Shown here in pieces: positions 27,004-35,973 of a stretch of 64,000 nucleotides of DNA. The translations under genes and the position numbers were made by a program. Source of the DNA: an uncultured Tateyamaria sp. GTDB lineage: Bacteria; Pseudomonadota; Alphaproteobacteria; Rhodobacterales; Rhodobacteraceae. Every line of letters starts with the position of its first letter. Position 1 is the first letter of the stretch. The stretch spans positions 120,001 through 184,000 of the forward strand of contig NZ_CANLAG010000006.1 in assembly GCF_947488715.1 (NCBI RefSeq), given 5' to 3'. The notes under the pieces are model-generated. The model searched no databases. It was not told where the DNA came from and saw only the letters and a program-made list of their open reading frames with translations.

Positions 27004-27543
27004 TTACCCTTTCCATCCCATCGAGGTGCAGAACGCAGCCGCAGCAGGACCTGTCGTGGCAGCAAACACCACCCTGTCCCCGTCGCCCGCGTTGAACAAG
27101 AAATAGACATCCGGCGCGTCAGCGCCGCAATTTGCATAGGCCCGCTGCGGCGGCGGAAACTTCAACTCGACCAATCCGTTGGAGCGCAACCGCGCATCGG
27201 CACCAATCCAGCCCGTGACATTAAACGCCGGCCATTGCGGCGCCTTTGGCCCACTGCCACTGCATGTCCAGGTGCCCGGTGTGGTCGACGTTCCACGATC
27301 AAAGGCAAAGCTGACGGCAAAATCGAACCCGCCGCCGGACCCTTGCGGGTAGACAACGGTCGCGTCGATCCCGCCCTCGTCTTCGTCCACCGACAGCGCC
27401 GGCACCTGCGACGCCCATGGAACAGTCGGTTTGGCCGTTATGTACCGCGCACATTCACCCAATCCGGCCTCAAACGCCGCCTGATCCTGCGCCTGTGCCG
27501 CCATCGGCAGCACCAGAAGCGCGAAAACAGCAAGTCCCCTCAT
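27004..27543 (-). CDS. Exported protein of unknown function in the transporter operon (third of three)
   Basis: 179 residues. The Sec signal peptide is about 1-18 (ending AAQA). The mature part has four cysteines (GECARY, WTCSGSG, YANCGAD, AFCTSMG), consistent with two disulfides in the periplasm. The rest looks like a compact beta-rich domain. No family is recognised. The ATG overlaps the previous stop as ATGA, and livH begins 3 bases downstream, so it is made together with the transporter. It may be an accessory ligand-capture or quality factor; this is inference from position only. Confidence 0.75.
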   Translation of the reverse strand: MRGLAVFALLVLPMAAQAQDQAAFEAGLGECARYITAKPTVPWASQVPALSVDEDEGGIDATVVYPQGSGGGFDFAVSFAFDRGTSTTPGTWTCSGSGPKAPQWPAFNVTGWIGADARLRSNGLVELKFPPPQRAYANCGADAPDVYFLFNAGDGDRVVFAATTGPAAAAFCTSMGWKG

Positions 27544-28127
27544 TTCATAGCCACCCCCATCAAGTCCGCAGTGTGATCCCGCAGCGGTTGATAACTCACC
27601 CGCAACCGCGTCAGACCCTGAAAGGTCAGGTTCCAGTTCAACGTGATCTCGGTCACGCGCCCATCACGTCGGGGCGCTGCAAGGAAAGCGGCCGCATAGG
27701 CTCGGTCCATTGTGACCCGTGAGACAGGCTCGAACCCCGTGGTGGACACGAACCGTGCACCCGGCCCATCGCGCCAGTCGCGAAAGGCCAGCAAAAGGTC
27801 CGAATAGCTCAACCCGCTGGAAATGATCTCGCAGGCGGGTTCATCATACATAAACACCACCAGCGTCGCGGGCAGATCCGTCTCCTGATAACCCAGCGCA
27901 TAGGAATTCAACGTGCTTTCAAAATACCGACGGAAGGTCCGCGGGATCGGCATGATGTCCTGAGGCGACAGACTCGCCGGATCCTCAAGATAAGGCAGGC
28001 ACCGCGTTTCGATCACATCGCACAGGCCCGCCATACCGGGCTGTGCCGCGTCGCAGATGGCAGGCTCCTCCGCCCATCCCGGACCAGCCCAAAGGGCGGC
28101 GCATATGGCCAATGCCCTAGCTTTCAA
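27540..28127 (-). CDS. Exported protein of unknown function in the transporter operon (second of three)
   Basis: About 195 residues. The TTG at 28127 is proposed as start: GGAG lies 7 bases upstream and the product then begins with a good signal peptide (KARALAICAALWAGPGWA). A longer frame from 28163 would place the signal internally. Four cysteines sit in the mature part (AICDAA, GLCDVI, TRCLPY, PACEII), suggesting disulfides. No family is recognised. It overlaps the upstream gene by 11 bases and the downstream one by 4 (ATGA), so all three small genes are translationally coupled. Confidence 0.7.
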   Translation of the reverse strand: MKARALAICAALWAGPGWAEEPAICDAAQPGMAGLCDVIETRCLPYLEDPASLSPQDIMPIPRTFRRYFESTLNSYALGYQETDLPATLVVFMYDEPACEIISSGLSYSDLLLAFRDWRDGPGARFVSTTGFEPVSRVTMDRAYAAAFLAAPRRDGRVTEITLNWNLTFQGLTRLRVSYQPLRDHTADLMGVAMK

Positions 28128-28557
28128 GGTCAGTCTCCACCACCGAATAGGATGTGCGCACATCCGTGACCTGCGTCCGTACCTTGACGCGCGGCTCTAT
28201 CCACTCGTTGCTGACCAGCCACGACCCCTCGGGGGCATAGCGCCCCGAAGACAGTTGATCATACCGCCACGCCAATTCCGCTTGCGTCCGTTCCTCGCCC
28301 GGCACCTCAATCGCGCAAGCGCGGTCGCCTTCGCTTGGGGCTGCGTCCACAACCAACAAATACCCTTCGTCCGTTGGACCATAGACGCGGCGCGCCTCGT
28401 GCATCTGATCGATCGGATGCGCGTCCAGACCGCTGATCACGGGCAGGGTCTGATGTTCGAACGGGTCAAGACACCGCGCAACAAACATGTCCCACGCCGT
28501 CCCTGCCTGTGCCGCAACAGGGCAAAGACACAGGCAAAGTGCCCCAAGCTTAGTCAT
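28117..28557 (-). CDS. Exported protein of unknown function in the transporter operon (first of three)
   Basis: 146 residues. The signal peptide is about 1-18 (KLGALCLCLCPVAAQA). The mature chain has two cysteines (VARCLDP and RACAIEV), so one disulfide is possible. The sequence is not recognised. The ATG lies inside the end of livG (8-base overlap), which ties its expression to the ATPase. The three consecutive small exported proteins differ in sequence, although each has an even number of mature cysteines. Confidence 0.72.
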   Translation of the reverse strand: MTKLGALCLCLCPVAAQAGTAWDMFVARCLDPFEHQTLPVISGLDAHPIDQMHEARRVYGPTDEGYLLVVDAAPSEGDRACAIEVPGEERTQAELAWRYDQLSSGRYAPEGSWLVSNEWIEPRVKVRTQVTDVRTSYSVVETDLES

Positions 28558-29368
28558 GCGCTACACCCAGATAGGCGTCGATCACGGCTTGGTTGCCGCG
28601 CACCTCATCGGGTGTGCCGTCGCCAATCTTCTTGCCGTAATCCATCACGACCACACGGTCGCTCAGATCCATGACCACACCCATGTCATGCTCAATCAGC
28701 GCAATCGTGGTGCCAAACTCGTCGTTCACATCCAGGATAAAGCGGCTCATGTCCTCCTTCTCCTCGACATTCATCCCCGCCATCGGTTCATCCAGCAGCA
28801 ATAGCGATGGTTCCGCCGCCAGCGCGCGCGCCAACTCGACCCGCTTTTTCAAACCGTATGGCAGACGCGACACAGGCGTCTTGCGGATCGCCTGAATCTC
28901 AAGGAAATCAATAATCTTTTCAGCAACTTCCCGGTTCGCCGTCTCTTCAGCTTCGGCCTTGCCCTTCCAGAACGACTGCGCAAAAAGCCCGGTCTTCATA
29001 TGGGTCAACCGCCCGGTCATCACATTGTCCAGCACGGACATCCCCTCGAACAGGGCGATGTTCTGGAACGTGCGCGCAATGCCCTGACGGGCCACCTCAA
29101 ACGGCTTCATCGACGGGCGCGGCGCACCCTTGTAATACACCTGGCCCTCCTGCGGGATGTAGAACCCCGAGATCACGTTCAGCATCGACGACTTGCCCGC
29201 CCCGTTGGGCCCGATGATGGCGCGGATCTCGCCCTCGCGAATGTCGAACGAGATGTCCTTGATCGCCTCAACACCGCCAAAACGCAGGGTGATGTTCTTC
29301 ATCTCCATCACAACGCCGCCAATCTTGCGCCCGTCTGCGGTGGTGTACCCTTCGGTCTGATCAAGCAT
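28550..29368 (-). CDS. livG: Branched-chain-type ABC transporter ATP-binding protein (LivG family)
   Basis: 272 residues. Walker A GPNGAGKS, a long LivG insert (FAQSFWKGKAEAEETANREV), Walker B LLLLDEPMAGMN, the H-loop IEHDM and the LivG C-terminal signature DAYLG are all present. It partners LivF. The signature motif is LPYGLKKRVEL where LSxGQxR is usual, a variation common in the acid-uptake branch of LivG. The ATG at 29368 has GGAGG at the right distance. It is the first transporter gene of the tightly packed block livG, three small exported proteins, livH. Confidence 0.92.
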   Translation of the reverse strand: MLDQTEGYTTADGRKIGGVVMEMKNITLRFGGVEAIKDISFDIREGEIRAIIGPNGAGKSSMLNVISGFYIPQEGQVYYKGAPRPSMKPFEVARQGIARTFQNIALFEGMSVLDNVMTGRLTHMKTGLFAQSFWKGKAEAEETANREVAEKIIDFLEIQAIRKTPVSRLPYGLKKRVELARALAAEPSLLLLDEPMAGMNVEEKEDMSRFILDVNDEFGTTIALIEHDMGVVMDLSDRVVVMDYGKKIGDGTPDEVRGNQAVIDAYLGVAHD

Positions 29369-29453
29369 GATCCGCCTCCATCGCCCGCCGCATTGGGGGC
29401 ATGTTAACCAATTTATGCGCAAGCTCGGACCAACCTGTATCGGAGGGTCTGCT

Positions 29454-29618
29454 ATGTTTGATGCACTTGAACGCCGCTATCTTTTGAAACTCGCCTTCGA
29501 CTGCCGCCGCAAGGGTTTCACCGCCCGCGAAACCCGCGCGGTCATGCGCAACAGCATCGGCGCCTTTACTGGCGACAACCGCTTGCGCTGCGCCGTGCGC
29601 CACGTGTTCGACGCCTGA
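29454..29618 (+). CDS. Small arginine-rich protein on the opposite strand
   Basis: 54 residues, MFDALERRYLLKLAFDCRRK and onward, rich in arginine, with two cysteines and no membrane segment. A strong GGAGG ribosome site lies 7 bases before the ATG and the frame keeps good codon use. It is located between livG and the acyl-CoA synthetase gene, both on the minus strand. The size and strong ribosome site make it a likely real small protein of unknown function, but no relative is recognised. Confidence 0.5.
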   Translation: MFDALERRYLLKLAFDCRRKGFTARETRAVMRNSIGAFTGDNRLRCAVRHVFDA

Positions 29619-29619
29619 C

Positions 29620-29645
29620 ACCCACACCCAAGGGATGGTGGGTGG
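29620..29645. terminator. Hairpin between the small plus-strand gene and the acyl-CoA synthetase gene
   Basis: 7-bp stem CACCCAC/GTGGGTG with a 12-base loop, followed by a second small repeat GCCCGAAGGGC. It lies between convergent genes; no T run. Confidence 0.45.
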
Positions 29646-29677
29646 GGCGATGCCCGAAGGGCGAGCGTCACGCATCA

Positions 29678-31648
29678 TCACTCTGCCGCCATCTTTGTCA
29701 CAACAGCCGATGTCGCGGCGGTGCGAATATCCAGCGTCGCCGAAATCGACCCCTTGCGCCCATCCTCATATGTCACCTCGGTCGTTGTCGACACTTCGGA
29801 CGACCCATCATAGAGCGCCGCAATGATGTCGGCGAATTTCTCTTCGATGATCCGGCGGCGCACCTTACGGGTCCGCGTCAATTCCCCATCATCTGCGTCC
29901 AGTTCCTTGTGCAGCACAACAAACCGATGCACCTGACACCCCGACAACATCTCGTCCTGCGCCACAGACGCATTCACCTCTTCGACATGTGACTGGATGG
30001 TTGCCAGGACCTGAGGATGCTGCGCCAGTTCCTGATAGGACGCGTAACCAATGTTGTTCCGCTCGGCCCAGTTGCCCACCGCCGTCAGGTCGATGTTGAT
30101 AAAGGCCGTGCATTCATCCCGGCCATTGCCGAACACAACCGCCTCCAGAATGTTTGGAAAGAACTTGAGCTTGTTCTCAACATATTTCGGCGCAAAAAGC
30201 GCACCCGATGCCATCTGGCCCACATCCTTGGCCCGGTCGATGATGCGCAGATGTCCGGTGTCTTCCTCGATGAACCCGGCGTCGCCCGTCGCGACCCAGC
30301 CTTCGGCATCCTTGGTGTCTGCCGTGCTTTCGGGGTTCTTGTAGTACTCCACGAACACGCCGGGCGAACGGTAAAACACCTCGCCATTGGGCTCGATCTT
30401 CAGCTCCACGCCGGGGCATTGCACACCCACCGTGTCACTGCGCACTTCACCGTCGGGTTGCGCAGTGATGAACACTGTCGCTTCGGTCTGACCATAGAGC
30501 TGTTTGAGGTTGATCCCCATCGACCGGTAAAAATCAAATATCTCCGGCCCAATCGCCTCACCGGCGGTATAGCCCACGCGCACACGGCTGAACCCAAGCG
30601 TGTTTTTCAACGGGCCATAGACCATCAACTCGCCCAGCGCGTATTTCAGCCGGTCTCCCAGACCCACGGATTTCCCGTCCAGAATGGCGGGGCCCACATT
30701 TCGCGCGTGATCCATGAAATAGTGGAACATCCGCTGCTTAAACCGCCCGGCGTCCTCCATGCGGATCATCACGTTGGTCAACTGTGTCTCGAACACGCGC
30801 GGCGGGGCAAAGTAATAGGTCGGCCCGATCTCGCGCAGGTCCACATGCATGGTATCCGCGCTCTCCGGGCAATTCGTGCAAAACCCGGTCCACAGCGCCT
30901 GCCCCACGGAAAAGATGAAATCGCCCACCCAGGCCATCGGCAAATAGGCCAGAATGTCATCCGTTTGCCGCAACCCGTCGAACTCTGACGAAGACTTAGA
31001 CGTCTCAATCACGTTGCGGTTGCTCAGCACCACGCCCTTAGGCTTGCCGGTCGTGCCGGACGTATACAGCATCACGCAGGTGCTGTCGTAATCCAGCTTG
31101 GCAATCCGCGCCGCCATTTCAGCGGCCAACGCGTCGCGGTTGGTGCGCCCCGCCTCTTGCACGGTGGAATACTGGTGCAGCTTGGAGTGATCGTATTTCC
31201 GCAGCCCCCGCGGATCGAGATAGATCATCTGCTCGAAATTGGGCAACTCACCCTGCACTTCGATGACCTTATCGACCTGCTCCTGATCGCCCGCGATCAC
31301 GAACCGCGCGCCGCAATGCCCAAGGGTATAGGCCATCTCTTCGGCAGCCGCGTCTTGATAAAGGGGGACAGGAACCGCGCCGCACATCTGCACCGCCATC
31401 ATCGACCAATAGAGGTAAGGCCGATTGCGCCCGATCACGGCGACAAAATCACCTTCTGCCACGCCCAGATCGATCAGGCCAAGGGCCAGTGCCTCGATCT
31501 CGTCACGTGTCTCGGCCCAGGTCCAGCTTTGCCATATCCCGAATTCCTTTTCCCGATAGGCAGGGGCGCTGCCAAACTGGGTTGCGTTGCGGTGCAATAG
31601 CGCCGGCACTGACACAAGGCCTGCCGCGCCCATGGGCGTTTCAACCAA
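29678..31648 (-). CDS. Long-chain-fatty-acid-CoA ligase-like AMP-forming enzyme
   Basis: 656 residues, the length of FadD15/long acyl-CoA synthetases. The adenylation P-loop YTSGTTGKPKGV (near residue 194), GQTEA (A5 motif), GWVATGDAGF (A7) and DRAKDVGQMASGALFAPKYV (A8) are clear. It forms acyl-AMP and then acyl-CoA in the cytoplasm. It heads the minus-strand block that contains the liv-type transporter and ends with the PaaK-like ligase, so an imported carboxylic acid is probably activated here. The short DUF-like C-terminal tail is rich in alanine and threonine. Confidence 0.9.
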   Translation of the reverse strand: MVETPMGAAGLVSVPALLHRNATQFGSAPAYREKEFGIWQSWTWAETRDEIEALALGLIDLGVAEGDFVAVIGRNRPYLYWSMMAVQMCGAVPVPLYQDAAAEEMAYTLGHCGARFVIAGDQEQVDKVIEVQGELPNFEQMIYLDPRGLRKYDHSKLHQYSTVQEAGRTNRDALAAEMAARIAKLDYDSTCVMLYTSGTTGKPKGVVLSNRNVIETSKSSSEFDGLRQTDDILAYLPMAWVGDFIFSVGQALWTGFCTNCPESADTMHVDLREIGPTYYFAPPRVFETQLTNVMIRMEDAGRFKQRMFHYFMDHARNVGPAILDGKSVGLGDRLKYALGELMVYGPLKNTLGFSRVRVGYTAGEAIGPEIFDFYRSMGINLKQLYGQTEATVFITAQPDGEVRSDTVGVQCPGVELKIEPNGEVFYRSPGVFVEYYKNPESTADTKDAEGWVATGDAGFIEEDTGHLRIIDRAKDVGQMASGALFAPKYVENKLKFFPNILEAVVFGNGRDECTAFINIDLTAVGNWAERNNIGYASYQELAQHPQVLATIQSHVEEVNASVAQDEMLSGCQVHRFVVLHKELDADDGELTRTRKVRRRIIEEKFADIIAALYDGSSEVSTTTEVTYEDGRKGSISATLDIRTAATSAVVTKMAAE

Positions 31649-31842
31649 CTTCTTTCCTCCCAGACGCGCCCCGCTTCTCCGAAGTCGCGCTTGATCGCTC
31701 AGGCGATTCTTATCCTCTACCCAAGGATGTCGGTCTGACCCTCTACGTCAACTTTTTCCTGATGTTTTCCCAAACCTTACGAATTGTAACAGCCTCACTC
31801 TCAGCGTTGTGTGCGGCTCAAAGACAGTGCTAGCCATGGTGT

Positions 31843-33735
31843 ATGGCACAGGATCACACAGCCTCCCTTACCGCCTCTGGCCTGAACCTGATCGCGCAGG
31901 CGTTGACGATCTATGACCGCGATTTGCGGCTGGCGGTGTGCAATGCGCCGTTCCAACAGATGTTCGACCTGCCCAACGCGCTGGTCACGCCCGGATCGAC
32001 CTTTCGCGAGACAATCACGCATCTGGCCCATCGCGGCGAATACGGGCCCGTAGACGATGTCGACACCTTCGTGCAGGAACGCGTCGATCAAGCCCTCGCG
32101 TTCGAGCCGCATTACATGGAGCGTACCCGCGCCAACGGCCGCACCATCAGCGTCGAAGGGTCCCCCCTGCCGCAGGGAGGCTGGGTCACCGTCTACACGG
32201 ATATCTCGCATACCAAGTCCCAAGAGGCGCTCTTGCGTGCGCGCGCCACAGAACTCAGCGATCAGGTGCTGCAACATACTGAGGCGCTCAGCGCCACCAA
32301 CCGCCAACTGGCCGCGACCGTATCCGCGCTCGAAGAGGCCAAGCGCCAGCTCACCCAGACCGAGGCGCGCACCCGTCTGACCACAGAAATGATGCCTGCC
32401 CATATCGCCCATGTGGACGCCTCCGGGCACTATACGTTTTCGAACAGACGGCTCAGTTCGGTGATCCCGGACCGCCCCACCGACATTGTCGGGCAACATA
32501 TCTCGGATGCGCTGGGGGCCTTTGCCTATAGGCGGATCACGCCAAATCTCGCCCGTGCCTACAAAGGCGAAGCATCCGTGTTCGAATTCACCGACGAGGC
32601 CAGCGCGCGCCGCATCCGCGTCGCCTTTACCCCCGAAACATCCGGGGGCGTCTATATCCTGTCGATGGACATCACCGAAGAAACCCAGGCCCGCGTTGCC
32701 CTACAACAAAACCGCCGCCGCACGTTGGCAGCGCAGATGACGTCCGGCATGGCGCATGACTTTTCCAACCTGTTGACGATCATCCTCGGCCTACAGTCCA
32801 AACTGTCCCGTATTGACGGCCTGCCGGATCACGCGCGTGATCTGATCGGTGGGACACTGTCGGCCACCCGTCGCGGGGGCGAATTGCTGAACGCACTGGC
32901 GGACATGACCGCAGGCCGCGCAATGCGCCCTGCCGCGACGGACATTCAGGCACTGCTTTCGGATGTACAGACACTTGCACAATCCACAATGCCCGAAGGT
33001 CTCGCGTTGACCATGCACACCGATATCGACACGCCACACATGATCGACCCCGGTTTGGTCAAGGACAGCTTGCTGAATCTGGTTCTCAATGCACGCGACG
33101 CCTGTGGGACCTCCGGTGACATCACCGTCACGGCACGGGCGGTCCACGACACGTGGCTTGAGTTCACCGTGACAGATACCGGCCCTGGCTTTTCCGACGA
33201 CGCCCTCGAACATGGTTTTGACCCCTTCTTTACGACCAAAGGGTCCGAAGGTTCCGGCATGGGTCTGCCAATGGTCTATGACATGACAAAACGTGCAGGC
33301 GGCGACCTGAAACTCGGCAATGGGCAGATGGGCGCGCATGTTCGGCTCCGCCTGCCGCTGCGCCCCGCACCACAACTGGCCGGGGCGCTTGTGCTGTTGG
33401 TCGAGGATGATACAGACCTGCGCCAACACTACCGCGACATGCTCATGGGGCTTGGCCATGCCGTGATCGAAGCCGCCGGTGTCGACGAGGCTATTGCCCT
33501 CACCGCGGATCTGCCTGACATCGGGCTGGTTCTGTCAGACATCAATCTGGGGGCCGGCACCCGCACCGGTGTCGATCTGGCCGCCCAATTGGGGGCCAGC
33601 CTGCCCGTGATCCTGATGACATCCCTGCCGCCCGGCGATCCCCTCTATCAAACCGCCACGCAAATCGCACCCGTGTTGCACAAACCCTTCGACGCAGGCG
33701 ACCTTGCCGCACTGCTGCAGGCGGACGCGGCATGA
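31843..33735 (+). CDS. Cytoplasmic hybrid sensor histidine kinase with PAS-like domains and a receiver
   Basis: 630 residues, no membrane segment. Two PAS-type sensor regions (about 10-125 and 180-285) are linked by a coiled coil (128-178). The dimerisation/phosphoacceptor domain has His305 (MAHDFSNLL). The ATPase domain has the N-box around Asn416, G1 DTGPG at 445-449 and SGMGLPM at 471-477. A C-terminal receiver has Asp522-Asp523, phosphoacceptor Asp566 and Lys614. The signal may be a soluble ligand or redox state. The response regulator gene starts inside its stop codon (ATGA), so the two form one system. The extra receiver implies a phosphorelay or an internal phosphate sink. Confidence 0.92.
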   Translation: MAQDHTASLTASGLNLIAQALTIYDRDLRLAVCNAPFQQMFDLPNALVTPGSTFRETITHLAHRGEYGPVDDVDTFVQERVDQALAFEPHYMERTRANGRTISVEGSPLPQGGWVTVYTDISHTKSQEALLRARATELSDQVLQHTEALSATNRQLAATVSALEEAKRQLTQTEARTRLTTEMMPAHIAHVDASGHYTFSNRRLSSVIPDRPTDIVGQHISDALGAFAYRRITPNLARAYKGEASVFEFTDEASARRIRVAFTPETSGGVYILSMDITEETQARVALQQNRRRTLAAQMTSGMAHDFSNLLTIILGLQSKLSRIDGLPDHARDLIGGTLSATRRGGELLNALADMTAGRAMRPAATDIQALLSDVQTLAQSTMPEGLALTMHTDIDTPHMIDPGLVKDSLLNLVLNARDACGTSGDITVTARAVHDTWLEFTVTDTGPGFSDDALEHGFDPFFTTKGSEGSGMGLPMVYDMTKRAGGDLKLGNGQMGAHVRLRLPLRPAPQLAGALVLLVEDDTDLRQHYRDMLMGLGHAVIEAAGVDEAIALTADLPDIGLVLSDINLGAGTRTGVDLAAQLGASLPVILMTSLPPGDPLYQTATQIAPVLHKPFDAGDLAALLQADAA

Positions 33736-34433
33736 CAACACCCCTTGTCACCATCCTCGACGACGAACCGGCCATTCGCACCATCCTCGCCGACGCATTG
33801 GAAGAGGCCGGGTTCCGCACCTTGTCCTTTTCCCGCGCCTCCGCGTTCGAAGCGGCGTTGAAAACCCACAAACCCGATGTGTGCCTCGTGGATCTTGGCC
33901 TCCCAGACACGGATGGGCTGACCCTGGTGCACAAACTCGCCCTCGAACAAGGGGCCGCCGTCATCATCATCTCTGGCCGGGCCCAGGTGCAGGACCGCGT
34001 GACAGGTCTCGAACTGGGGGCCGATGACTATATCATCAAACCATTCGACCCCGCCGAAGTTGTGGCCCGCATCCGGGTGCGCCTGCGCACCCCACGGACC
34101 GCAACCCAAACCAGCCAGGTGGCGCAGTTCAATGGCTGGACCGCATCCTTTGACAGCTACACCCTGATTGACGAAAACGGCGGCGAGACCCCCTTTTCCC
34201 ATGCCGAGGGCGAGGTACTGCGCCTTTTCCTCGACGCCCCCAAACGGCTGATCAGCCGCGCCCAAATGCAAGAGATGCTGGGTGGTGCTGCGGGCGACAG
34301 TTTTGACCGCGCCATGGATGTCCGTATCAGCCGCCTGCGCACCAAACTGCGCGAAGACCCCAAAAATCCCCGCCTGATCAAGACGATCTACGGTGCAGGC
34401 TATATCTTTCTCGGAGACGTGGAGTGGACATGA
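33732..34433 (+). CDS. OmpR/PhoB-type response regulator
   Basis: 233 residues. The receiver domain (1-118) has Asp10-Asp11, phosphoacceptor Asp54 and Lys103 (YIIKPFD). The winged-helix DNA-binding domain (about 135-230) has the recognition region SFDRAMDVRISRLRTKLRED and a terminal YGAGYIFLGD hairpin. It binds DNA as a dimer after phosphorylation, presumably by the kinase encoded just upstream with a 4-base overlap. The target genes are not shown here. Confidence 0.93.
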   Translation: MTTPLVTILDDEPAIRTILADALEEAGFRTLSFSRASAFEAALKTHKPDVCLVDLGLPDTDGLTLVHKLALEQGAAVIIISGRAQVQDRVTGLELGADDYIIKPFDPAEVVARIRVRLRTPRTATQTSQVAQFNGWTASFDSYTLIDENGGETPFSHAEGEVLRLFLDAPKRLISRAQMQEMLGGAAGDSFDRAMDVRISRLRTKLREDPKNPRLIKTIYGAGYIFLGDVEWT

Positions 34434-34460
34434 CGATTCCACTCATGCAAGAATCACCCC

Positions 34461-34688
34461 ATGATCGAAGCGCTCCTGTATCGACCCGGCCCACGCCACC
34501 AACGGTTCTACCGGGTTGAAATCACGCTCAACCTCTTTGCCGAGGCGTCCGTGGTCATTGAATGGGGCCTCGCGGGTGGCACACCCTGCCGCCGTGTGAC
34601 GTGCCACAGCGACCTGCGCGCGGCCTCAACCGCCGCTGACCGCTACCGCAAACGCGCCCTGAACCGTGGATATGCACGGGCGGGCTAA
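34461..34688 (+). CDS. Stand-alone WGR domain protein
   Basis: 75 residues, made of one WGR domain: [20 protein letters not shown] followed by GLAGG where many members read WGRIG, then a helix with [17 protein letters not shown] domains occur in PARP-family and other nucleic-acid proteins. Short free-standing copies are common in alphaproteobacteria and unassigned in function. It begins 27 bases after the response regulator and its stop overlaps that of the convergent amidohydrolase by 4 bases. Confidence 0.8.
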   Translation: MIEALLYRPGPRHQRFYRVEITLNLFAEASVVIEWGLAGGTPCRRVTCHSDLRAASTAADRYRKRALNRGYARAG

Positions 34689-35872
34689 AGCCCTGCGGCA
34701 TGCGCCAGCACCTGCAAACCCGCAACCAGGTCGGCCTCGTCCGTATCCTCGTCAAAGGCATGGCTGATCCCACCGATGGACGGCACAAACAACATCGCCA
34801 CAGGCATCAACCGCGCCACGTTGGTCGCATCGTGCAAGGCACCCGACGGCATGCGTCGCCACGCACCGGGCGCCACCACATCTGCCCCGGCCTCAAGCCG
34901 CGCGCGCAGGTCTGCATCCATCGCCACAGGCTCCAGGCCCAACAGCGGCCCTTTATCGACACCCAGTTCCATCTCGGCGGCTACTTCGCTCAGCACCTTG
35001 TCGATGACTGCCTCCATCCGCGCCAAACGATCCGGATCGCCGTCACGCCACTGCATCGAAAACCGCACCTCACCCGGCACAATAGACGACGCATTGGGTG
35101 CAACCGACACATGGCCGATGGTCCAGACACTCTGCGGCGTGACCACATTCCGCAACCGGTCATTCAACCGGGCTGAAAACGCAACCAAGCCCTGAAACGC
35201 GTCCCGCCGCAACGCCATGGCCGTGGTGCCCGCATGGTTCTGTTGCCCGATCAGTGTGATCACCCGGTCGCGGATGCCAACGATGTCCGTCACAACGCCA
35301 ATGCGCTCCCCTGTAGTATCCAGCGTCGCCCCTTGTTCAATATGCAATTCGACAAACCCGGTGAATTGTGCGGGATCAACGGCACCAGTTACCCGATCCC
35401 CCACCACCTGACGCGCCGTGCCAAGCGTCACTCCGTCATGATCCAGCAACTCATCTGCATCCGCGAGGGCCAAGCCACCGGACCACACGTTCGATCCTGT
35501 TGTGACACCGAAACGGCCTTCCTCATCCTGAAAGGACACAACCGAAATCGCAGGCCCGCCCGCTTCGACACTGGCCCGCGCCACTTCCAGCGCCGCCACC
35601 ACACCCAGCGCCCCATCCAGCCACCCGCCCTGAGGCTGGCTGTCCGAATGTGAGCCCAACAGCAACGATGGCGCACCCGCCAAACCAAACAGATTGCCCA
35701 TCGCATCGCACTGCACGCGCAACCCTGCGGCATCCATACGCTCCGCCAACCAGTCCCGCGCCGCCATATCCGCGTCACTATAGGCAGGCCGCACAACACC
35801 CTTGCCCACACCCGCCGCACCAAAACGCCGCAAGTCATGCAAATCCTGCAAAAACCGTTTGGGATTCACCAC
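34685..35872 (-). CDS. M20-family amidohydrolase (allantoate/N-carbamoyl-amino-acid hydrolase type)
   Basis: About 395 residues from a GTG at 35872 (a second GTG directly follows). AAGGAA lies 9 bases upstream, while an ATG further upstream at 35935 sits in a hairpin region and is not preferred. Metal and catalytic residues are visible in [46 protein letters not shown] and [10 protein letters not shown]. The enzymes cleave allantoate, ureidoglycine, N-carbamoyl-beta-alanine or N-carbamoyl amino acids with release of ammonia and CO2. PuuD (urate oxidation) is encoded 17 kb away, so a ureide role is possible. No other ureide gene is adjacent. Confidence 0.85.
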   Translation of the reverse strand: MVNPKRFLQDLHDLRRFGAAGVGKGVVRPAYSDADMAARDWLAERMDAAGLRVQCDAMGNLFGLAGAPSLLLGSHSDSQPQGGWLDGALGVVAALEVARASVEAGGPAISVVSFQDEEGRFGVTTGSNVWSGGLALADADELLDHDGVTLGTARQVVGDRVTGAVDPAQFTGFVELHIEQGATLDTTGERIGVVTDIVGIRDRVITLIGQQNHAGTTAMALRRDAFQGLVAFSARLNDRLRNVVTPQSVWTIGHVSVAPNASSIVPGEVRFSMQWRDGDPDRLARMEAVIDKVLSEVAAEMELGVDKGPLLGLEPVAMDADLRARLEAGADVVAPGAWRRMPSGALHDATNVARLMPVAMLFVPSIGGISHAFDEDTDEADLVAGLQVLAHAAGL

Positions 35873-35890
35873 CGCACAGGTTTCCTTTCG

Positions 35891-35930
35891 CCCAAAATAC
35901 CTTGGGGAGTTTGAGGGGTGAAACCCCTCA
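35891..35930. terminator. Double hairpin upstream of the amidohydrolase gene
   Basis: CCCAA/TTGGG (around 35891-35906) is followed by TGAGGGG/CCCCTCA with a TGAAA loop (35912-35930). It lies between the end of the exported-protein gene and the amidohydrolase start and has no T run. It is probably the 3' end of the upstream transcript. Confidence 0.5.
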
Positions 35931-35973
35931 TTCACAAGACAAAATCGCGTGCGCCGTCAGGCGCGCATCCGGA

